Shown: piece after piece, positions 11,165 through 22,019 of the stretch | How the letters are laid out: every line of letters begins with the position of its first letter | Position numbering within the stretch: position 1 is the first letter of the stretch | DNA from: Bactrocera neohumeralis | Lineage: Eukaryota > Arthropoda > Insecta > Diptera > Tephritidae | Assembly: GCF_024586455.1 (NCBI RefSeq) | Contig: NC_065922.1 | Coordinates: 34,654,089-34,718,088, forward strand | Direction: 5' to 3' | Length of the DNA: 64,000 nt | The notes under the pieces: generated by a model | What the model was told of the DNA's origin: nothing | The model's database searches: none | What the model saw: the letters and a program-made list of their open reading frames with translations, nothing else | Program-made: the position numbers and the translations under genes

Positions 11165-12110
11165 TAGTGCAACTCTCTCTAACAATATTTGGCCTTTATA
11201 AGTTTTCTATCAATGATAAGCCTTAGGTATTTCATCTTATTAATAGGTTGTCATGCCTCTGCGATCTTATATCTTTTAATCAATAAAAAAATTTCAGTTT
11301 TATTCGTTTCTATTTACCCAGCTTGATGACATATTGAGGTACCCTTCGGTTAGCGTGTAGACGGTATTTAAACTTTTTATCATAAGAACAACGTCATTAG
11401 CATAAATTATCACCCGACAGTCTCGCTCCTCTTTAAGTAGGTCGTTAACAACCAATATTCAAAGTAGAGGGGAAAGTACCTAACTCAGCGTGGTGTTCAA
11501 CCAAACTCTATAGACTCGTTTCCTTCAGGCTGTTTCCATATAAAGTTTAAATATGGAAGAAATCGCCTACTAACCACGCCTTCACCTCCCATACAAAGGT
11601 TACCTTGATGTTCTAAAAGGTGTCGTTAACCTTTTGACTAACAAAATTTCAACGATAACACGAAACACTAAATTCGACGGAAGAAATGACAGAAGGAAGC
11701 TGCACACAGGCTTTTTTACCTCGATATGCTGCGTTGCCCAGATCCATGGACCAATGTTAAAAGCAGAAACGAAAATAGTCTAATGGGCCTGAAATACTTT
11801 CATGGGCGTGAGAGCTCTTTCAGACCTTCGGTATAATCGAAAGCTTAACTAGTCCCCATGCCTTCGGAATTTGACTTTATCTAACACTGTTCGCGTAGAT
11901 GATGGTCTTTGGGTGACACTTTGCCTGTAAACCGCAGTGGAGTAGAAATTTTCTCTAGAAAGCTCCTAAAATGTGATGATTCATGACAGACTTTTATACT
12001 TGCGCAGAAGGCTGTCCTTGAAACACTTTTTTGATACAGCGCCCAATCGTCTTTGACTTCTATGAGCTTTGTTGAAGAGTTGCTCTTCTCGAGGTTCTGA
12101 TCACTTTGCT
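11165..12110 (-). pseudogene. R1-like LINE reverse transcriptase relic
   Basis: Read on the minus strand from high to low coordinates. IPKAWGLVKLSIIPK is followed closely by YFRPIRLFSFLL near 11760-11880; this matches the R1-clade pattern 'PKAW...FIPK...DFRPISL.SFLL'. VLSPLL.ILVVNDLLKEE and IIYANDVVLMI lie at about 11370-11480. RYKIAEA and MKYLRLIIDRKL follow at about 11190-11275. The catalytic YADD is YAND, so the first Asp is lost. There are many stops and frame changes and no recognisable ends or poly-A. R1 elements normally insert in 28S rRNA genes, and no rDNA is visible on either side. Confidence 0.8.
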
Positions 12111-13470
12111 ATCTTTAAAAAGGACAGAAGCTTTCCAAGGTAGTGCTACAAATAGATCTGAAAACCTCGACGAACTCATCAGTTGCATCCGCAGATAGGA
12201 TTGAGACCTAGTGTGGCGCGGTGGGATGTGGTATTAAAGATTTTTTTTATTTCTGGTTAGATGTGAACTGCAGTAGAAGGCACCACCAAATTAGAACCTA
12301 TTTCGGAATTATCATTGTAAATATTGTTGTAAATATATCATTGTAAATATATGTATGAATGTATGCGTGAAACTGCAATTAAGAGCATTTGTTATGACGA
12401 ACCGAATTTAAGTATTATTATATTTGATTTTGTCAACAGCAATATCAATTTCCGAGCCCACATAACTCCCAATTTGGTTTATAATTGTTGCGAAAACATA
12501 AATTTCGCAGTAGGCACACATTTGCATAATTACATTATTGGGTATTACGTGGTTGTTTGATTTGTGACAAATCAGAATATGCCTAAAATGCATATGAGCT
12601 CTGCGCGCCGTTCGCTCAATCATTCAGTATTGAAAATTGAAGCATTTTAATGCATTTCGAAGTCAAAGGGTATTGGAGTATAATAAGCGGATGTTTGCAT
12701 ATGAAATATATTTGATTGATGAAAATAAAATTTCAAGCAAAATATCAAAAGCGTGCCACGCAATTTTTAAATTATTTATTTGGTTTAATACGTTGGCTTT
12801 GTACTTGACTAAGATTGAAGGATATCAGTAGACCAACATTGCTATAATCATGTGTACATACATACATACCAAATAAATATATATATATATATATGTCGTT
12901 TTTCCAATCTATGCCCACGTTTTAAATTCCACGTTATTTACTCTTCTGTTTGTATAGTGTGAATACAATCGTTTTTAAAGTCATCATCAAGAAGCCACAT
13001 TTTAAGAATAATCAGGAATCCATTTTTAAAGGTAGTGTCCCGCGAATTTTGCAAGTGTGTTTTGAAAAAATATTTTCCAGAAAAGTTATCTTTAATTGAT
13101 TCTTAACTCAGTGATAAAAAACTGTTACTTCATCAAACCCACTATATATGCGTAAGTATAAAGTTCGATAAATGAAAGTCAGCAACATCTCAGTTTTGTA
13201 GTCGGTCTGAGCAAAGCAACACCAATAGTATGACATGTAAATGGTAATAGAAATGTGTGCCGATGGCGTATTCAACTATTTAGTCATAACGACGGATTAG
13301 CGTAGATGCAAGCAAATCGAACTTCATTCAGACAATCAATGAATGCACAGATGAACAAATGGGAAATTTCCTGAAAGTGGATACCAGTTAACAGTCTTTA
13401 CTATAACAAACAAACCTATTTTTATTTAATAAAATCCTACAATTAAGCAATTGATCCTAATCAACGGTTT
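12111..13470. other. Unannotated AT-rich stretch with a short TA run
   Basis: The part 12111-12240 may still belong to the R1-like relic but cannot be read with confidence. A TA dinucleotide run lies at 12877-12894. Nothing else is recognised. Confidence 0.4.
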
Positions 13471-13474
13471 TGGG

Positions 13475-13905
13475 GTAAAATTGTTACCTCGGGAACGTGG
13501 TGTTAGAAGAAAATTCATAGACCCTATAAAATATATAAATATATAAACGTTCAGCATGACGAGCTGATCCGATTTAGCCATATCCGTCCGTGGTATATAC
13601 GAGAACTAGGGCCTAATTTTTTGAGATATCGATCTGAAATTTTGAATACGTCTTTTTCTACTTTTGAACGTGCTCAGTCGTTGGAACTACCAATATGGGA
13701 TCTAAACCAAAGGCTGGATTCCATGTTTGGGAAACTATTTTATTTGAAAAGATATCTCAACAAAATTTGTCAAAGATTATTATCCAAGGAAATATTTCAG
13801 ATCAAACTCTAAAGCAGATAGCTGCCATACAAACTTAACGATCGTCTTGTATGGAAACGTTTTCATTTGTGAAAGGTATTACAGCATTGATATGTTCGAA
13901 GTAAA
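13475..13905 (+). repeat. Dispersed repeat family B, long copy
   Basis: Contains the 5' marker 'gaccctataaa', then 'gagctgatccgatttagccat', 'gagatatcgatctgaaatttt', 'tagctgccatacaaact', 'cttgtatgg' and 'gaaaggtatta', ending near 'cgaagtaaacg'. The 63-residue open frame inside it is incidental. Confidence 0.8.
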
Positions 13906-13951
13906 CGATTTTTTTAGTTCTATGCAGTTTAGCTGACCAGTAGTAGCTATA

Positions 13952-14217
13952 TTGGGTAGTAGTAAAAGTATTTTCGTACTTTTAATAAAACTTCAACTAA
14001 TTTTTTTGTATTTAAAATAATAAATAAATAAACAAATTATTTCATTATTTCATCGGTGTATAACTTTCATTAGTGTAAATTTATTTTGGTTAAATGGAGG
14101 TTAAAGTTCACGTTTCTAACACAATATGGTATGACACAATGTGATTGGTAGCACTGGAGATATACGACTCCAATAACATCTATTGGCAAAATACGAAAAG
14201 ACTTTTTCGACTGCCAA
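13952..14217 (-). mobile_element. Mariner-derived deletion element, inverted relative to 30624-31006
   Basis: Terminal inverted repeats are TTGGGTAGTAGTAAAAGTATTTTCG on the left and, reverse-complemented, TTTGGCAGTCGAAAAAGTCTTTTCG on the right (both degenerate). The subterminal segment 14105-14190 reverse-complemented matches 30650-30735, sharing 'cgtatatc', 'ccagtgcta' and 'cacattgtgtcata'. The left subterminal 'aaacttcaactaattttttt' matches the right end of that other copy. No transposase codons remain here. Confidence 0.8.
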
Positions 14218-15599
14218 ATATTATTTACTATAACGATTTGAAAAATTAATACTAAAAAATTTCATGGTACGATAAGATCCCTTTTACGATTTGGCAAAGT
14301 TTTTCCAGCAAATTGCTTTCAGATATATGTAGATATCAAAACTATTTTCTTTTAAAATATGTAACTGTTTTATTAAACTTTATTTATCATATCTGGCCAT
14401 TCGGTTATTAATTCTTAAACTCGTCACACTCGTTTTGAATACAGTTTTGCCTATTTCACAGTGTATTTATTAACCCTTTGGTATATATCCAGCTAACATG
14501 TACGTTAAGGCTCAACGTCAAGTTAACTCTTTTTAATACTTTTCTTATTTTGTTCTTGTTTAGTATTATTATTCGTGGCTGCCTTCCGAAGCGGCTTTTG
14601 AGATTTGCATTCATTTTACGGTGCATAACAGTTAATACCTCTTTAATTGCTTTACTTAACTGCTGGAATATTATGGAGCGCGAAAGATTTTTAATGAATT
14701 TTTAATAATAAAGGATTATTAATATCCGGCTATTGTTTATGTATTGTTAAATTTGTAGGAGTGTTGCTTTTTGCTTATATTCATAATAACTAGGAACTTA
14801 TTGTGTCTTTTATTTTAATAAAATTCATCCATAAATGCCATGAATTTTACAAGATAGTCGTGATTGATCGATTGACTGATTGCTTGATAGCTTGTGAAAG
14901 GGCGCTGATGTTTGATATGAATCGTGTTAAATAGTAGTTTTGAACTGCTATTACAATTCACGGGATGAAACTGCTATCGCAATCGCAACGCATAGAGTGA
15001 ATTGCTATTTACAAAATATGATCGCAGTTGCGATCTGCGATTTTTCAATCACACTGAAAACATCACCGGAAGTTAAAAATCTCTTAACACTTCTAATTAT
15101 TATTCATAAATATGACATCTACCATGGTAATTGTTCTCAGCATTTCCTGGTGGCAACTTTTGGTTCGTAGAAAGAGCTATTAGCTATTAATTTCCTAAAA
15201 ACTTACATCCTGCCGAACCTTTTGACGGCCGAAAACGCCATTAAAATTGAAAAGAAGTTGTTTGCTGCAGTGTTTTATATAGATATTTACAAGTATAAAG
15301 AATCCTTGTATATTTTGTATTTAAAGCAAAGAAATCGCATTAATATTTATTTTTATTTCCAATTTCAGGTAAGAGTGCAATATATGTATTTCTCCGTTAT
15401 CAGCTATGTAAGTTCAATTATATCTAAATATATATATTAGATTCGTTATATGAGTTACTGGTATGTGTATTAGAGTTAGCTGATTTACAGGGAACGAAAT
15501 AAACGTAAAAATCGCTCATGCGAAAAATGTTCTAGGATAACTTCGCCTAAGAGACAACGGATGTAAAACTGGTTTGGAGCCAGTGACCAAAACTGCTCA
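14218..15599. other. Unannotated AT-rich stretch
   Basis: No gene is recognised. Short frames here show no domain and no conserved motif. Confidence 0.4.
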
Positions 15600-16345
15600 A
15601 GCCCTAGGCGCTGAATAAGTGGACTCAGTGCTTATAGTTGACTTCTTATCGAAATTATCGGTTAATGTGTGACATATATATTTGAAATTCAGAGAGAATC
15701 CTTTCCTAATAGTAATATGTCTGTGTGTTAAAGATTGGTTGAATCGGGTCAATATTTTCGTGAGCCCACACATACCTATACTATAAAGATTTTCGAACTT
15801 CCCGATGACTTTATTGGGCATATATCGCCTACGGCTATAGTCAGACTTAGTCCATTTTCACAATGTAACATGAGAATGTCATGTCACAAACCAAATTTGG
15901 TTGAAATCGCAGTCGCGAGATATGTGCGGTAGGTTTAGGGGAAATGTACATTTAATTTATTAGAGGGCGAGTCCACGCCCACTTTTTGAAATTTGTTTGC
16001 CCACAGATCAATCTTGCTTACGAAATAAAATTTTAAATATTAATTTACTGCTTATTTATGATATTTTTCGGTTAATGGCATTTCGTGGGCGTGGTAGAGG
16101 ACCAATTACGTCCATCTACGATCTCGTACTTTTTTTTTGCCAAAAAACGTTTATCAAGTTTCATTAAGATATCTCAATTTTTACTCAAGTTACGGACGGG
16201 ATGGACAGTCACCCGGTTTAACTCGTCATCCTGAACATTTATATCTATATTTCCTATAGCGATATCGATTAGTTTTATTTGTTACGTACAACCCTTAGGT
16301 GAACAAAACTATTACACCCTGTAACAACATGTTGCAAAATTATAA
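15600..16345 (+). repeat. Dispersed repeat family A copy
   Basis: Matches the copy at 53140-54245 through 'ttgaaattcagagag', 'gtctgtgtgtta', 'aaagattttcgaacttcc' and 'gactttat'. It also shows 'gagggcgagtccacgcccac' and 'gtgggcgtgg' segments and the terminal part 'gaacaaaactattacaccctgtaacaacatgttgc' (given here only as a landmark, near 16300-16335). Apparent frames in it are not coding. Confidence 0.7.
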
Positions 16346-16696
16346 AAATGATTTATATACGTACATATAATATTTCACCAAGTGCAGGAGTTGGTGGTGG
16401 CGTATACGTAATGATGTTATTTAATAAGCGCTTACCTCTCGGTATAGTATATCGAATATTTATGTAATGTCTTTTGATTATGTATTAGTGTTAACGCCCT
16501 TAAGTCATCCTATCGACAGTTTTCGTTTCACAGAAAATGCATTTAATTTACATCATACAAAACAGTACTTTCAAACATACCAGCACACAAATGAAAAAAA
16601 TGCCATTGGCTCAAAAATGTGATGTTGAGTAGAGGGCATGAAAATAAATTCAGTTACATTGGTAAACATTTTTATTTCAGGGTTTCTTGCTCAATC
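16346..16696. other. Unannotated spacer
   Basis: Nothing is recognised between the family A copy and the Tc1-like element. Confidence 0.4.
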
Positions 16697-16697
16697 A

Positions 16698-17714
16698 CAG
16701 TCTGTTAAGTAAGAGCGTGGTCGTGTCAATTTATAAAAAAAATTATTTTATAAAACTTTCTTACTTATTTATATATGCATTGTACACATTACAAACAATG
16801 ATGCAATTTGGTCAATAATATGTCCAGTCACCACCGGCGTCGATAATTGCCTAGCATCTTCGAGACATGCTTTCTACTAATTTGACGGCGTATTCTAGTG
16901 GCAAGGATCTCCAGATCCGACGAATTTCGTAAGACAACTGCTGTGTTGTATTTGCGTCTTCCACGAAGCTCCTGTATAGTATATGCCCACACATTTTCAA
17001 TAGGGTTTGCATCGGGCGTTTACGATGGCCAATCCAATGTAACGATGCCAGATTGAGTTTTCCACTGAGTACAGAGCTTGCTGCGATGTTTAGGATCGTT
17101 GTCCTCCTGCAGAATCCTATATTTATTTTTTCTGATAAACCATCGTTTGACAGATGGCAGTAAAGCCTTTTTGTAGATTTTTATCATTTTCTCGGCATTT
17201 AGGTTGTCAGTAAAGAGGTACAAAGTGCCGAATCCCTGCTTTGAGAAGCAGCCCCAAAGATGCACCTTTATTCCATATTCCATATTACGGTCCGCTGAAC
17301 AAGCCTATTGCCGCAGTGTTAAAGCAGGATTCCGCGAAAACAGATTCACTATTTTTTTTCATATTTTCTGTTCACTCTTCCTATCAAACCACGATCTGGT
17401 AAATCATCGACATTTTTAGCCACTGCATATCGCTGTATCCACTTCTGTACAAATGCCTTCGACTTTCTCATATATTTAGCAGCCGCTGATTGCGATATTT
17501 CGGGTGGATGCAAAGGAACAGAGCCTCGTAGCGCGACGCGTACTTAGTACTCATGGCGTTAAACGTGATTTTCTTTCAAAAGATCAACGAAAATTGAACT
17601 TTCGTTGACAATGCATCAAGGACAAAGCTTCCCTCTATTGGCTCGCGAAGGAATTAGAGCGAAATCTTTCATTAAGTGTCGGTAAAGTCGACCACGCTCT
17701 TACTTGGCAGACTG
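16698..17714 (-). mobile_element. Tc1-like transposon with inverted repeats, defective
   Basis: The inverted repeats are 27 bp with 25 matches: CAGTCTG, then AAGTAAGAGCGTGGTCG, at 16697-16723 and, reversed, at 17689-17715. The right flank is TA and the left flank is CA, consistent with a TA target with one later change. The inside is a transposase on the minus strand, described separately. Length about 1.0 kb, slightly short for the family. Confidence 0.9.
16830..17555 (-). pseudogene. Tc1-like transposase (DD34E), inactivated
   Basis: The N-terminal part reads near 17555-17360: an ATG with KYASRYE, then after a frame change AAKYMRKSKAFVQKW (helix-turn-helix region) and DLPDRG. The open central frame 17020-17283 reads MEYGIKVHLWGCFS and LQEDNDPKHRS; Asp 61 is in the usual position of the second catalytic Asp. 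An in-frame TAA follows WPS, then TPDANPIENVW, whose Glu falls 34 residues after that Asp as in DD34E enzymes. A further frameshift near 16945 is needed to reach the C-terminal EIRRIWRSLP and CQAIIDAGGDWTYY. At least three disabling lesions are visible, so it is not functional. Confidence 0.88.
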
Positions 17715-17715
17715 T

Positions 17716-18100
17716 ACCTACTATTTTTGAACATTTTCGTTTTCAAATTTTTAAAATGTTATTTTGCTGATTTCATATTTTTTCAGATACTGTGCATAAT
17801 ATAATTCAATATTATTACATTAGTCGTATAATTAGTTTTTATTGTAGGATAGTCGCCGTCTTTTTAAACCTTGTTTACTTTCCTTATCTATCAGCAATGA
17901 TGTGCGTTTCGGTTTGTCATTTTCATGCTTGTTTGAAGTTAATTTTTCCTTTTTTCAATTATTGTAATTTCGATGGCATCGCTTTCAATTGGTATAGATG
18001 TTTATTTTATTTTTAACTTGCATTATGTTCAGTAGGGTATTTGATAATCCTCTAGAGGTCAATTGTGAAATCAAAATTAGAACTCATGACACGCCCTCAT
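17716..18100. other. Unannotated AT-rich spacer
   Basis: No gene or repeat is recognised. Confidence 0.4.
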
Positions 18101-18119
18101 TTGCCTGTGTCTGCTGCTA

Positions 18120-18620
18120 ATCCTAAAAGTTTCTAAGCTAAGCATTTTTACACATATATGAGTATAGTCCCCATTTTTGATTTTTGGTAAATTTGCCACC
18201 ACTGCGTCCATTTCTACTGCGGTTATATTTATTGGAGTAAGTCTGATAGCAGCGCATAGCAAATTATTCATTTGTGATTATTGAAAAGTTTGTTTGCGAA
18301 TTCAGTGCTGGGAGTTTCATAAAGCCCTCGTATTCCCAAGGCGTACGCTTTAGCAAATATTGCTCGCTTTGACAGTCTGCTGACTAAAGCTTGACCTACT
18401 GAAACTGTGTACTATACTTTACATATGCATCTATCTATTTACGAAAATAAATAAATAAAACCCCAAGGTTTTTATGTGAGATGATGCATGTATAATCGAA
18501 TGTGCGTGCGGTTCGTTAGAAACCTACTCGTGTCCTTCTCAGCTGCAAAGAGAAAATTTGTGGTTTGTGAAATTTTGCAAAGAAAACTGATTGTATTCTA
18601 GTGATACTTGTTGCTTTGAT
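18120..18620 (-). repeat. Duplicated block D1 (partner D2 at 36400-36830)
   Basis: The best similarity is 18215-18400 against 36460-36640. Both share 'ggttatattt', 'agtttcataaag' and 'gtctgctgact'. On the minus strand both have an acceptor-like pyrimidine-AG directly before TCAGCAGAC (18375-18383; 36618-36626). Both then have a tail that reads LYE..S.E, then FN.H, and a stop. Substitutions in that tail are spread over all three codon positions and a 7-base indel lies upstream, so I treat it as non-coding similarity. Confidence 0.6.
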
Positions 18621-18914
18621 TACAACTTAAGATTGATAGCCACGTAAAAATTACCATATGAGTTTCCTACATGTGGGGGAATAAAATCTTTTTAGTGACA
18701 TTATACGGCGAATTCATATTTAGTAGGGAGTAAATGGGCGTAAAAATATAAACGTGATTGTGCGTGATTTAATTTTAGCGTTACTTTAAGCAGGATAAAA
18801 ATAGGTGTAATACTTTCATAATGTGAAAACAGTTTAGCTATAATAGTTGAAATAAACATTTTACTTGATTTTGAAAAGTATCGTCAAAATCAATGACGAT
18901 GAAAACTATTTACA

Positions 18915-19215
18915 TTTGTATACCTTGAGCAGGGTGTATTATGTTGGCCACGAAGTTGGTTATAGCCAGAAGGAAATGCCGGTGACACTAAAAAAATTAT
19001 ACATTGTTGATTAGCTGAGCTGAGGCGATTTAGATATGTCCATCTGTCTGTATATAAGCGACCTAATCCTTCAGTTTCTGAAATGTCGATCTGTACTTGT
19101 GCAACCGCCCCTTTCTCCCAAAGAATATATCGGATCAATAAACCATATAGCCACCATACAAACTGGATGCGATCGGAATCTAGTTCTTGTATGGATAGCT
19201 TCTCAGCATTCGAGC
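18915..19215 (+). repeat. Dispersed repeat family B copy
   Basis: Begins 'taccttgagcagggtgtatta', then 'gccagaaggaa', 'gagctgaggcgatttag', 'tgtccatctgtctgt' and 'tagccaccatacaaact'. It lies inside the D1-E1 duplicated interval, so it was probably inserted after the duplication. Confidence 0.8.
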
Positions 19216-19900
19216 GTCATAGTGTTATGTTACCCAGGCTTTAACGGCAGGCCAATTTTTATCAATACGCATTTTTTTCATAACATTTGAGGTTCAAGAT
19301 ATACAAATTAATATATTATAATTAATATAATATATAGTTTATAGTTAATATATAATTAACATTAGCATGAAATATGAAATAACCTAGTAAGCTAAAAACT
19401 TGTGAAATTTTATATGTTAAAAATGTGCACAAAGCTTGAAATGAATCGGTCAAGTAGTTTTGAAATGACAGTGAACACGAATTTTGAAAAAGCAGTTTTG
19501 AGAAAACCGTGTCTAAAGTTTATGAACTAAAAAAGTGAAAAAAATTCATATATACTGTAATGTAAAAAAGGTCCGAATAAATTTACTCAATCCATATTTA
19601 AGAAATAATTTCGCAAAACAAGTATTTTTTTTCCTTGAAAGCCTTACCTTCCCCTTCACATGTCTAGCAATCAAAGCCATTATCCACTTGGCTTCTAGCA
19701 AAATTCGTCAAGCAAAATGAAAGAATTTTGTGATTGTGCTTAATTACTTTTTCGCAAATTTTCTTAATAAGGAATTTCGCTTTGAGGAAAATCTAATTAA
19801 AGATATTCACATGCTCGTTATTAAAATCATAATAGTTTTTACTTGAACACGATCTCTTGCAATATTGCGTTCGTATACTTTAACAGACGTACGAAATTAT
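19216..19900. other. Unannotated AT-rich stretch
   Basis: A very A/T-rich palindromic run lies near 19300-19360. A short 'agcttgaaatgaatcgg' segment near 19433 looks repeat-derived. No gene is seen. Confidence 0.35.
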
Positions 19901-20290
19901 AGGTAAACAGGAAATAAAGAAAAACGATGCGCATCGACGCCTGTTATTAATTTCCTTTTGCAATATGTGTTGGAATATGTGATGTGTGTTATAAGCAACA
20001 CACACATAACAATATGTTTTCAATTAGTTATCTGTATTCCGTGTGCTTTTTATTCCGGGTGAACTTTGTGTACCACTACGTATACGCAACAACTCAGCTG
20101 CCAGTCTCTGCATATTTGTATAGTGCACATTTGTATTTATTGTGCATACTGTGCATACGTATATAATCACGTTTTTCTGGAAATAAATGAGTACTTTATC
20201 ACCAATTAGGACACGTTAATATGGTAGACGGTACACTTTTTTTCCGCTTTTCTTCCACTCCGAATATTTTGTTCACTTTTGAGGCTCTTA
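19900..20290 (-). repeat. Duplicated block E1 (partner E2 at 38800-39260)
   Basis: Shares 'taatttcctttt' with 'taatttcctttcc', 'cgtatacg' and 'atcaccaatt' with E2, in the same order and orientation. On the minus strand a short ATG frame near 19910-19938 begins MRIVFLYFLF and resembles a signal peptide. The matching frame in E2 starts MRYLSLF and stops soon after, so coding is not supported. Confidence 0.5.
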
Positions 20291-20319
20291 AGCACAAATA
20301 TACACACTCCTTCATTTTC

Positions 20320-20450
20320 ATTGACTTAACTCTAATATTGTTTGACATATGCTGGATAAAGTCAGCCGGAACTTCAAAAAATATCTGAGTAATGACACGA
20401 AACAAAATATTACCGATAAAATAATAGAAGGAAGATACAGGGACATATGA
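20320..20450 (-). repeat. Possible fragment of dispersed family A
   Basis: On the minus strand 'gaagttccggctgacttta' at about 20355-20375 matches family A at 54027-54048, and 'ttatcggtaatatt' resembles 'ttaccgataatatt' there. A 113-codon minus-strand frame (20199-20540) spans this and ends in stop codons; I do not regard it as a gene. Confidence 0.45.
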
Positions 20451-20534
20451 ACGAAATGGACAAAATTCGCTTCGGAGTTTATCTCCAGGAAAATAGTGTC
20501 GAATGTATTCTTTGGATAAAAGTACCCTCAAAAG

Positions 20535-20760
20535 GGCCACCCCAATATTTTGGAATATTAAATGTAATCCGAAATTAAATCAAAGGGAAATCAGGCAAAG
20601 CATTAGAGTCGTATAATAGATTGAACAGCAATATGTCGTTGTTCAACTACCCATTTCAAGCCAGACATTGTTATGTCAATGACTTGTCTCATAAGAAAAA
20701 CTAAAAATTAATGTATTTCATCAAAAAGTGTATTCACATATCGACGCATTTCCGCGAAAG
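20535..20760 (+). repeat. Upstream copy of the gypsy leader/gag-start sequence
   Basis: Positions 20537-20606 match 22022-22091 with about one difference, and 20685-20745 matches 22250-22315, which is the start of the gag relic. This is a partial second copy of the same retrotransposon about 1.48 kb upstream. Its gag frame fails immediately after the MYFIKKCIHIS equivalent. Confidence 0.8.
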
Positions 20761-22019
20761 TATCGTATGTAAACGAAACTTCAAAGGAAAGTTTTTTTTT
20801 TTAAATTACTCATTAGAATGGGAAAATCATATTCAAATTTTTTATGTAAAGCTACAGGACGAACGCCAACTTAATTGTCAGTGGCACATTTTTCTAAAAA
20901 TAAGGATATACGATATTTTATGTTTTCGCAAGAAGTATGACATAGATTGCAAAAAAATTATATTTTAAAATAAGCAGTCATTTTATTATTACAGTATATT
21001 TTTAATCTTCTTCATCCGTTTCCTCCAAACAGTCCTTTATTAAATTTGAATGTCAAAAAGATAGTATAAAATTTTTATTACATAAATTACGAATTTTTTT
21101 GTTGATATATTTAATTTAATAAATGGTTAACGTTGAACAAATTAATAAGTTTTTTGTTTATCGAAATATTAGCTTAAAGCTATTGACAATTGTTCTTTTC
21201 TAATAATTTTTTACTTAAGTTAAAACTTTTAGTGTTCGCAATCTCTTAAAGTCAGTGCAATTCTACTGACGGATTTGTTAACTTAATAAAAAGTGCTGTT
21301 TCAGTTTACCGGCAAAATGTCCGGGAAGTAAATAGGTAAAGTTTTTAGGAAAATATAAGTATTTAAAAATATGATATCATTGCTAGCACAGCCTTGTTCT
21401 TATTTTGTCCTGAGCAACTATCGCAATAAAAGATCATCGGTTTTTTTTCTATATCTAGAATAATTCAAAATGATATTTCATACTGCCTCTCTGGATCGAA
21501 AAGCAAAATCCATTTCGGGTTTTGTGATTGTAGTAAGCGTATTTCGTGAATAAAAAATAGCATTTTTGGTAGATGCAAAACCTGAAATTTTGTCCCATTT
21601 TACTTTCCGCTTGTTCTTTGAGAAAAAACAAAATTCTGAATTTTCTCTATAAAATCTTTGTTAAATATTTTCGCAAAGCATCCTTTTTTGGCAAATGGCG
21701 CCATTGAAAACTCTGTATTAAAAACGTTTCGAAATTTCGGCAAGATACTGTAACTCAAAGCCTTGATCTTTCGCAATTTATATCGGAGTTTATCTTCCCT
21801 TGGTAAATAGACTTTTTGGCAAAGTTGATTATACTTTTTTATGTAAGCTTTGATAAAATCTATTGTACGATGGTTGTTTTATTATGCATGCTTTTGTCGG
21901 CTTTCAAAACTAAATGCATGTCTATGAGAAATATTTAAAGTTTTTCAAAATTCTGGCAAACTTTAAATATTTTTCCATCCCACAATGGACGTTTAAAAGT
22001 GCCTCCTCAATTTTGATAT
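20761..22019. other. AT-rich interval between the two gypsy-derived copies
   Basis: No domain is readable. It could be degraded retrotransposon, but nothing in the sequence shows this directly. Confidence 0.35.

Noticed and set aside
11636..11705. Similarity of the R1 relic to 20377-20445 as a second R1 copy
   Set aside because: Only about 65 percent over 70 bases, and the 20.4 kb segment is better explained by family A.
18260..18390. Last coding exon ending LYETPSTE...FNNHK in block D1
   Set aside because: Substitutions against D2 fall evenly on all codon positions, a 7-base indel shifts the frame, and similarity continues past the stop.
19880..19940. Signal-peptide-like start MRIVFLYFLF in E1
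   Set aside because: The frame stops after about 28 codons, E2 does not keep it, and no following exon is recognisable.
20199..20540. 113-codon minus-strand frame
   Set aside because: Part of it is family A sequence in reverse and no domain is visible.
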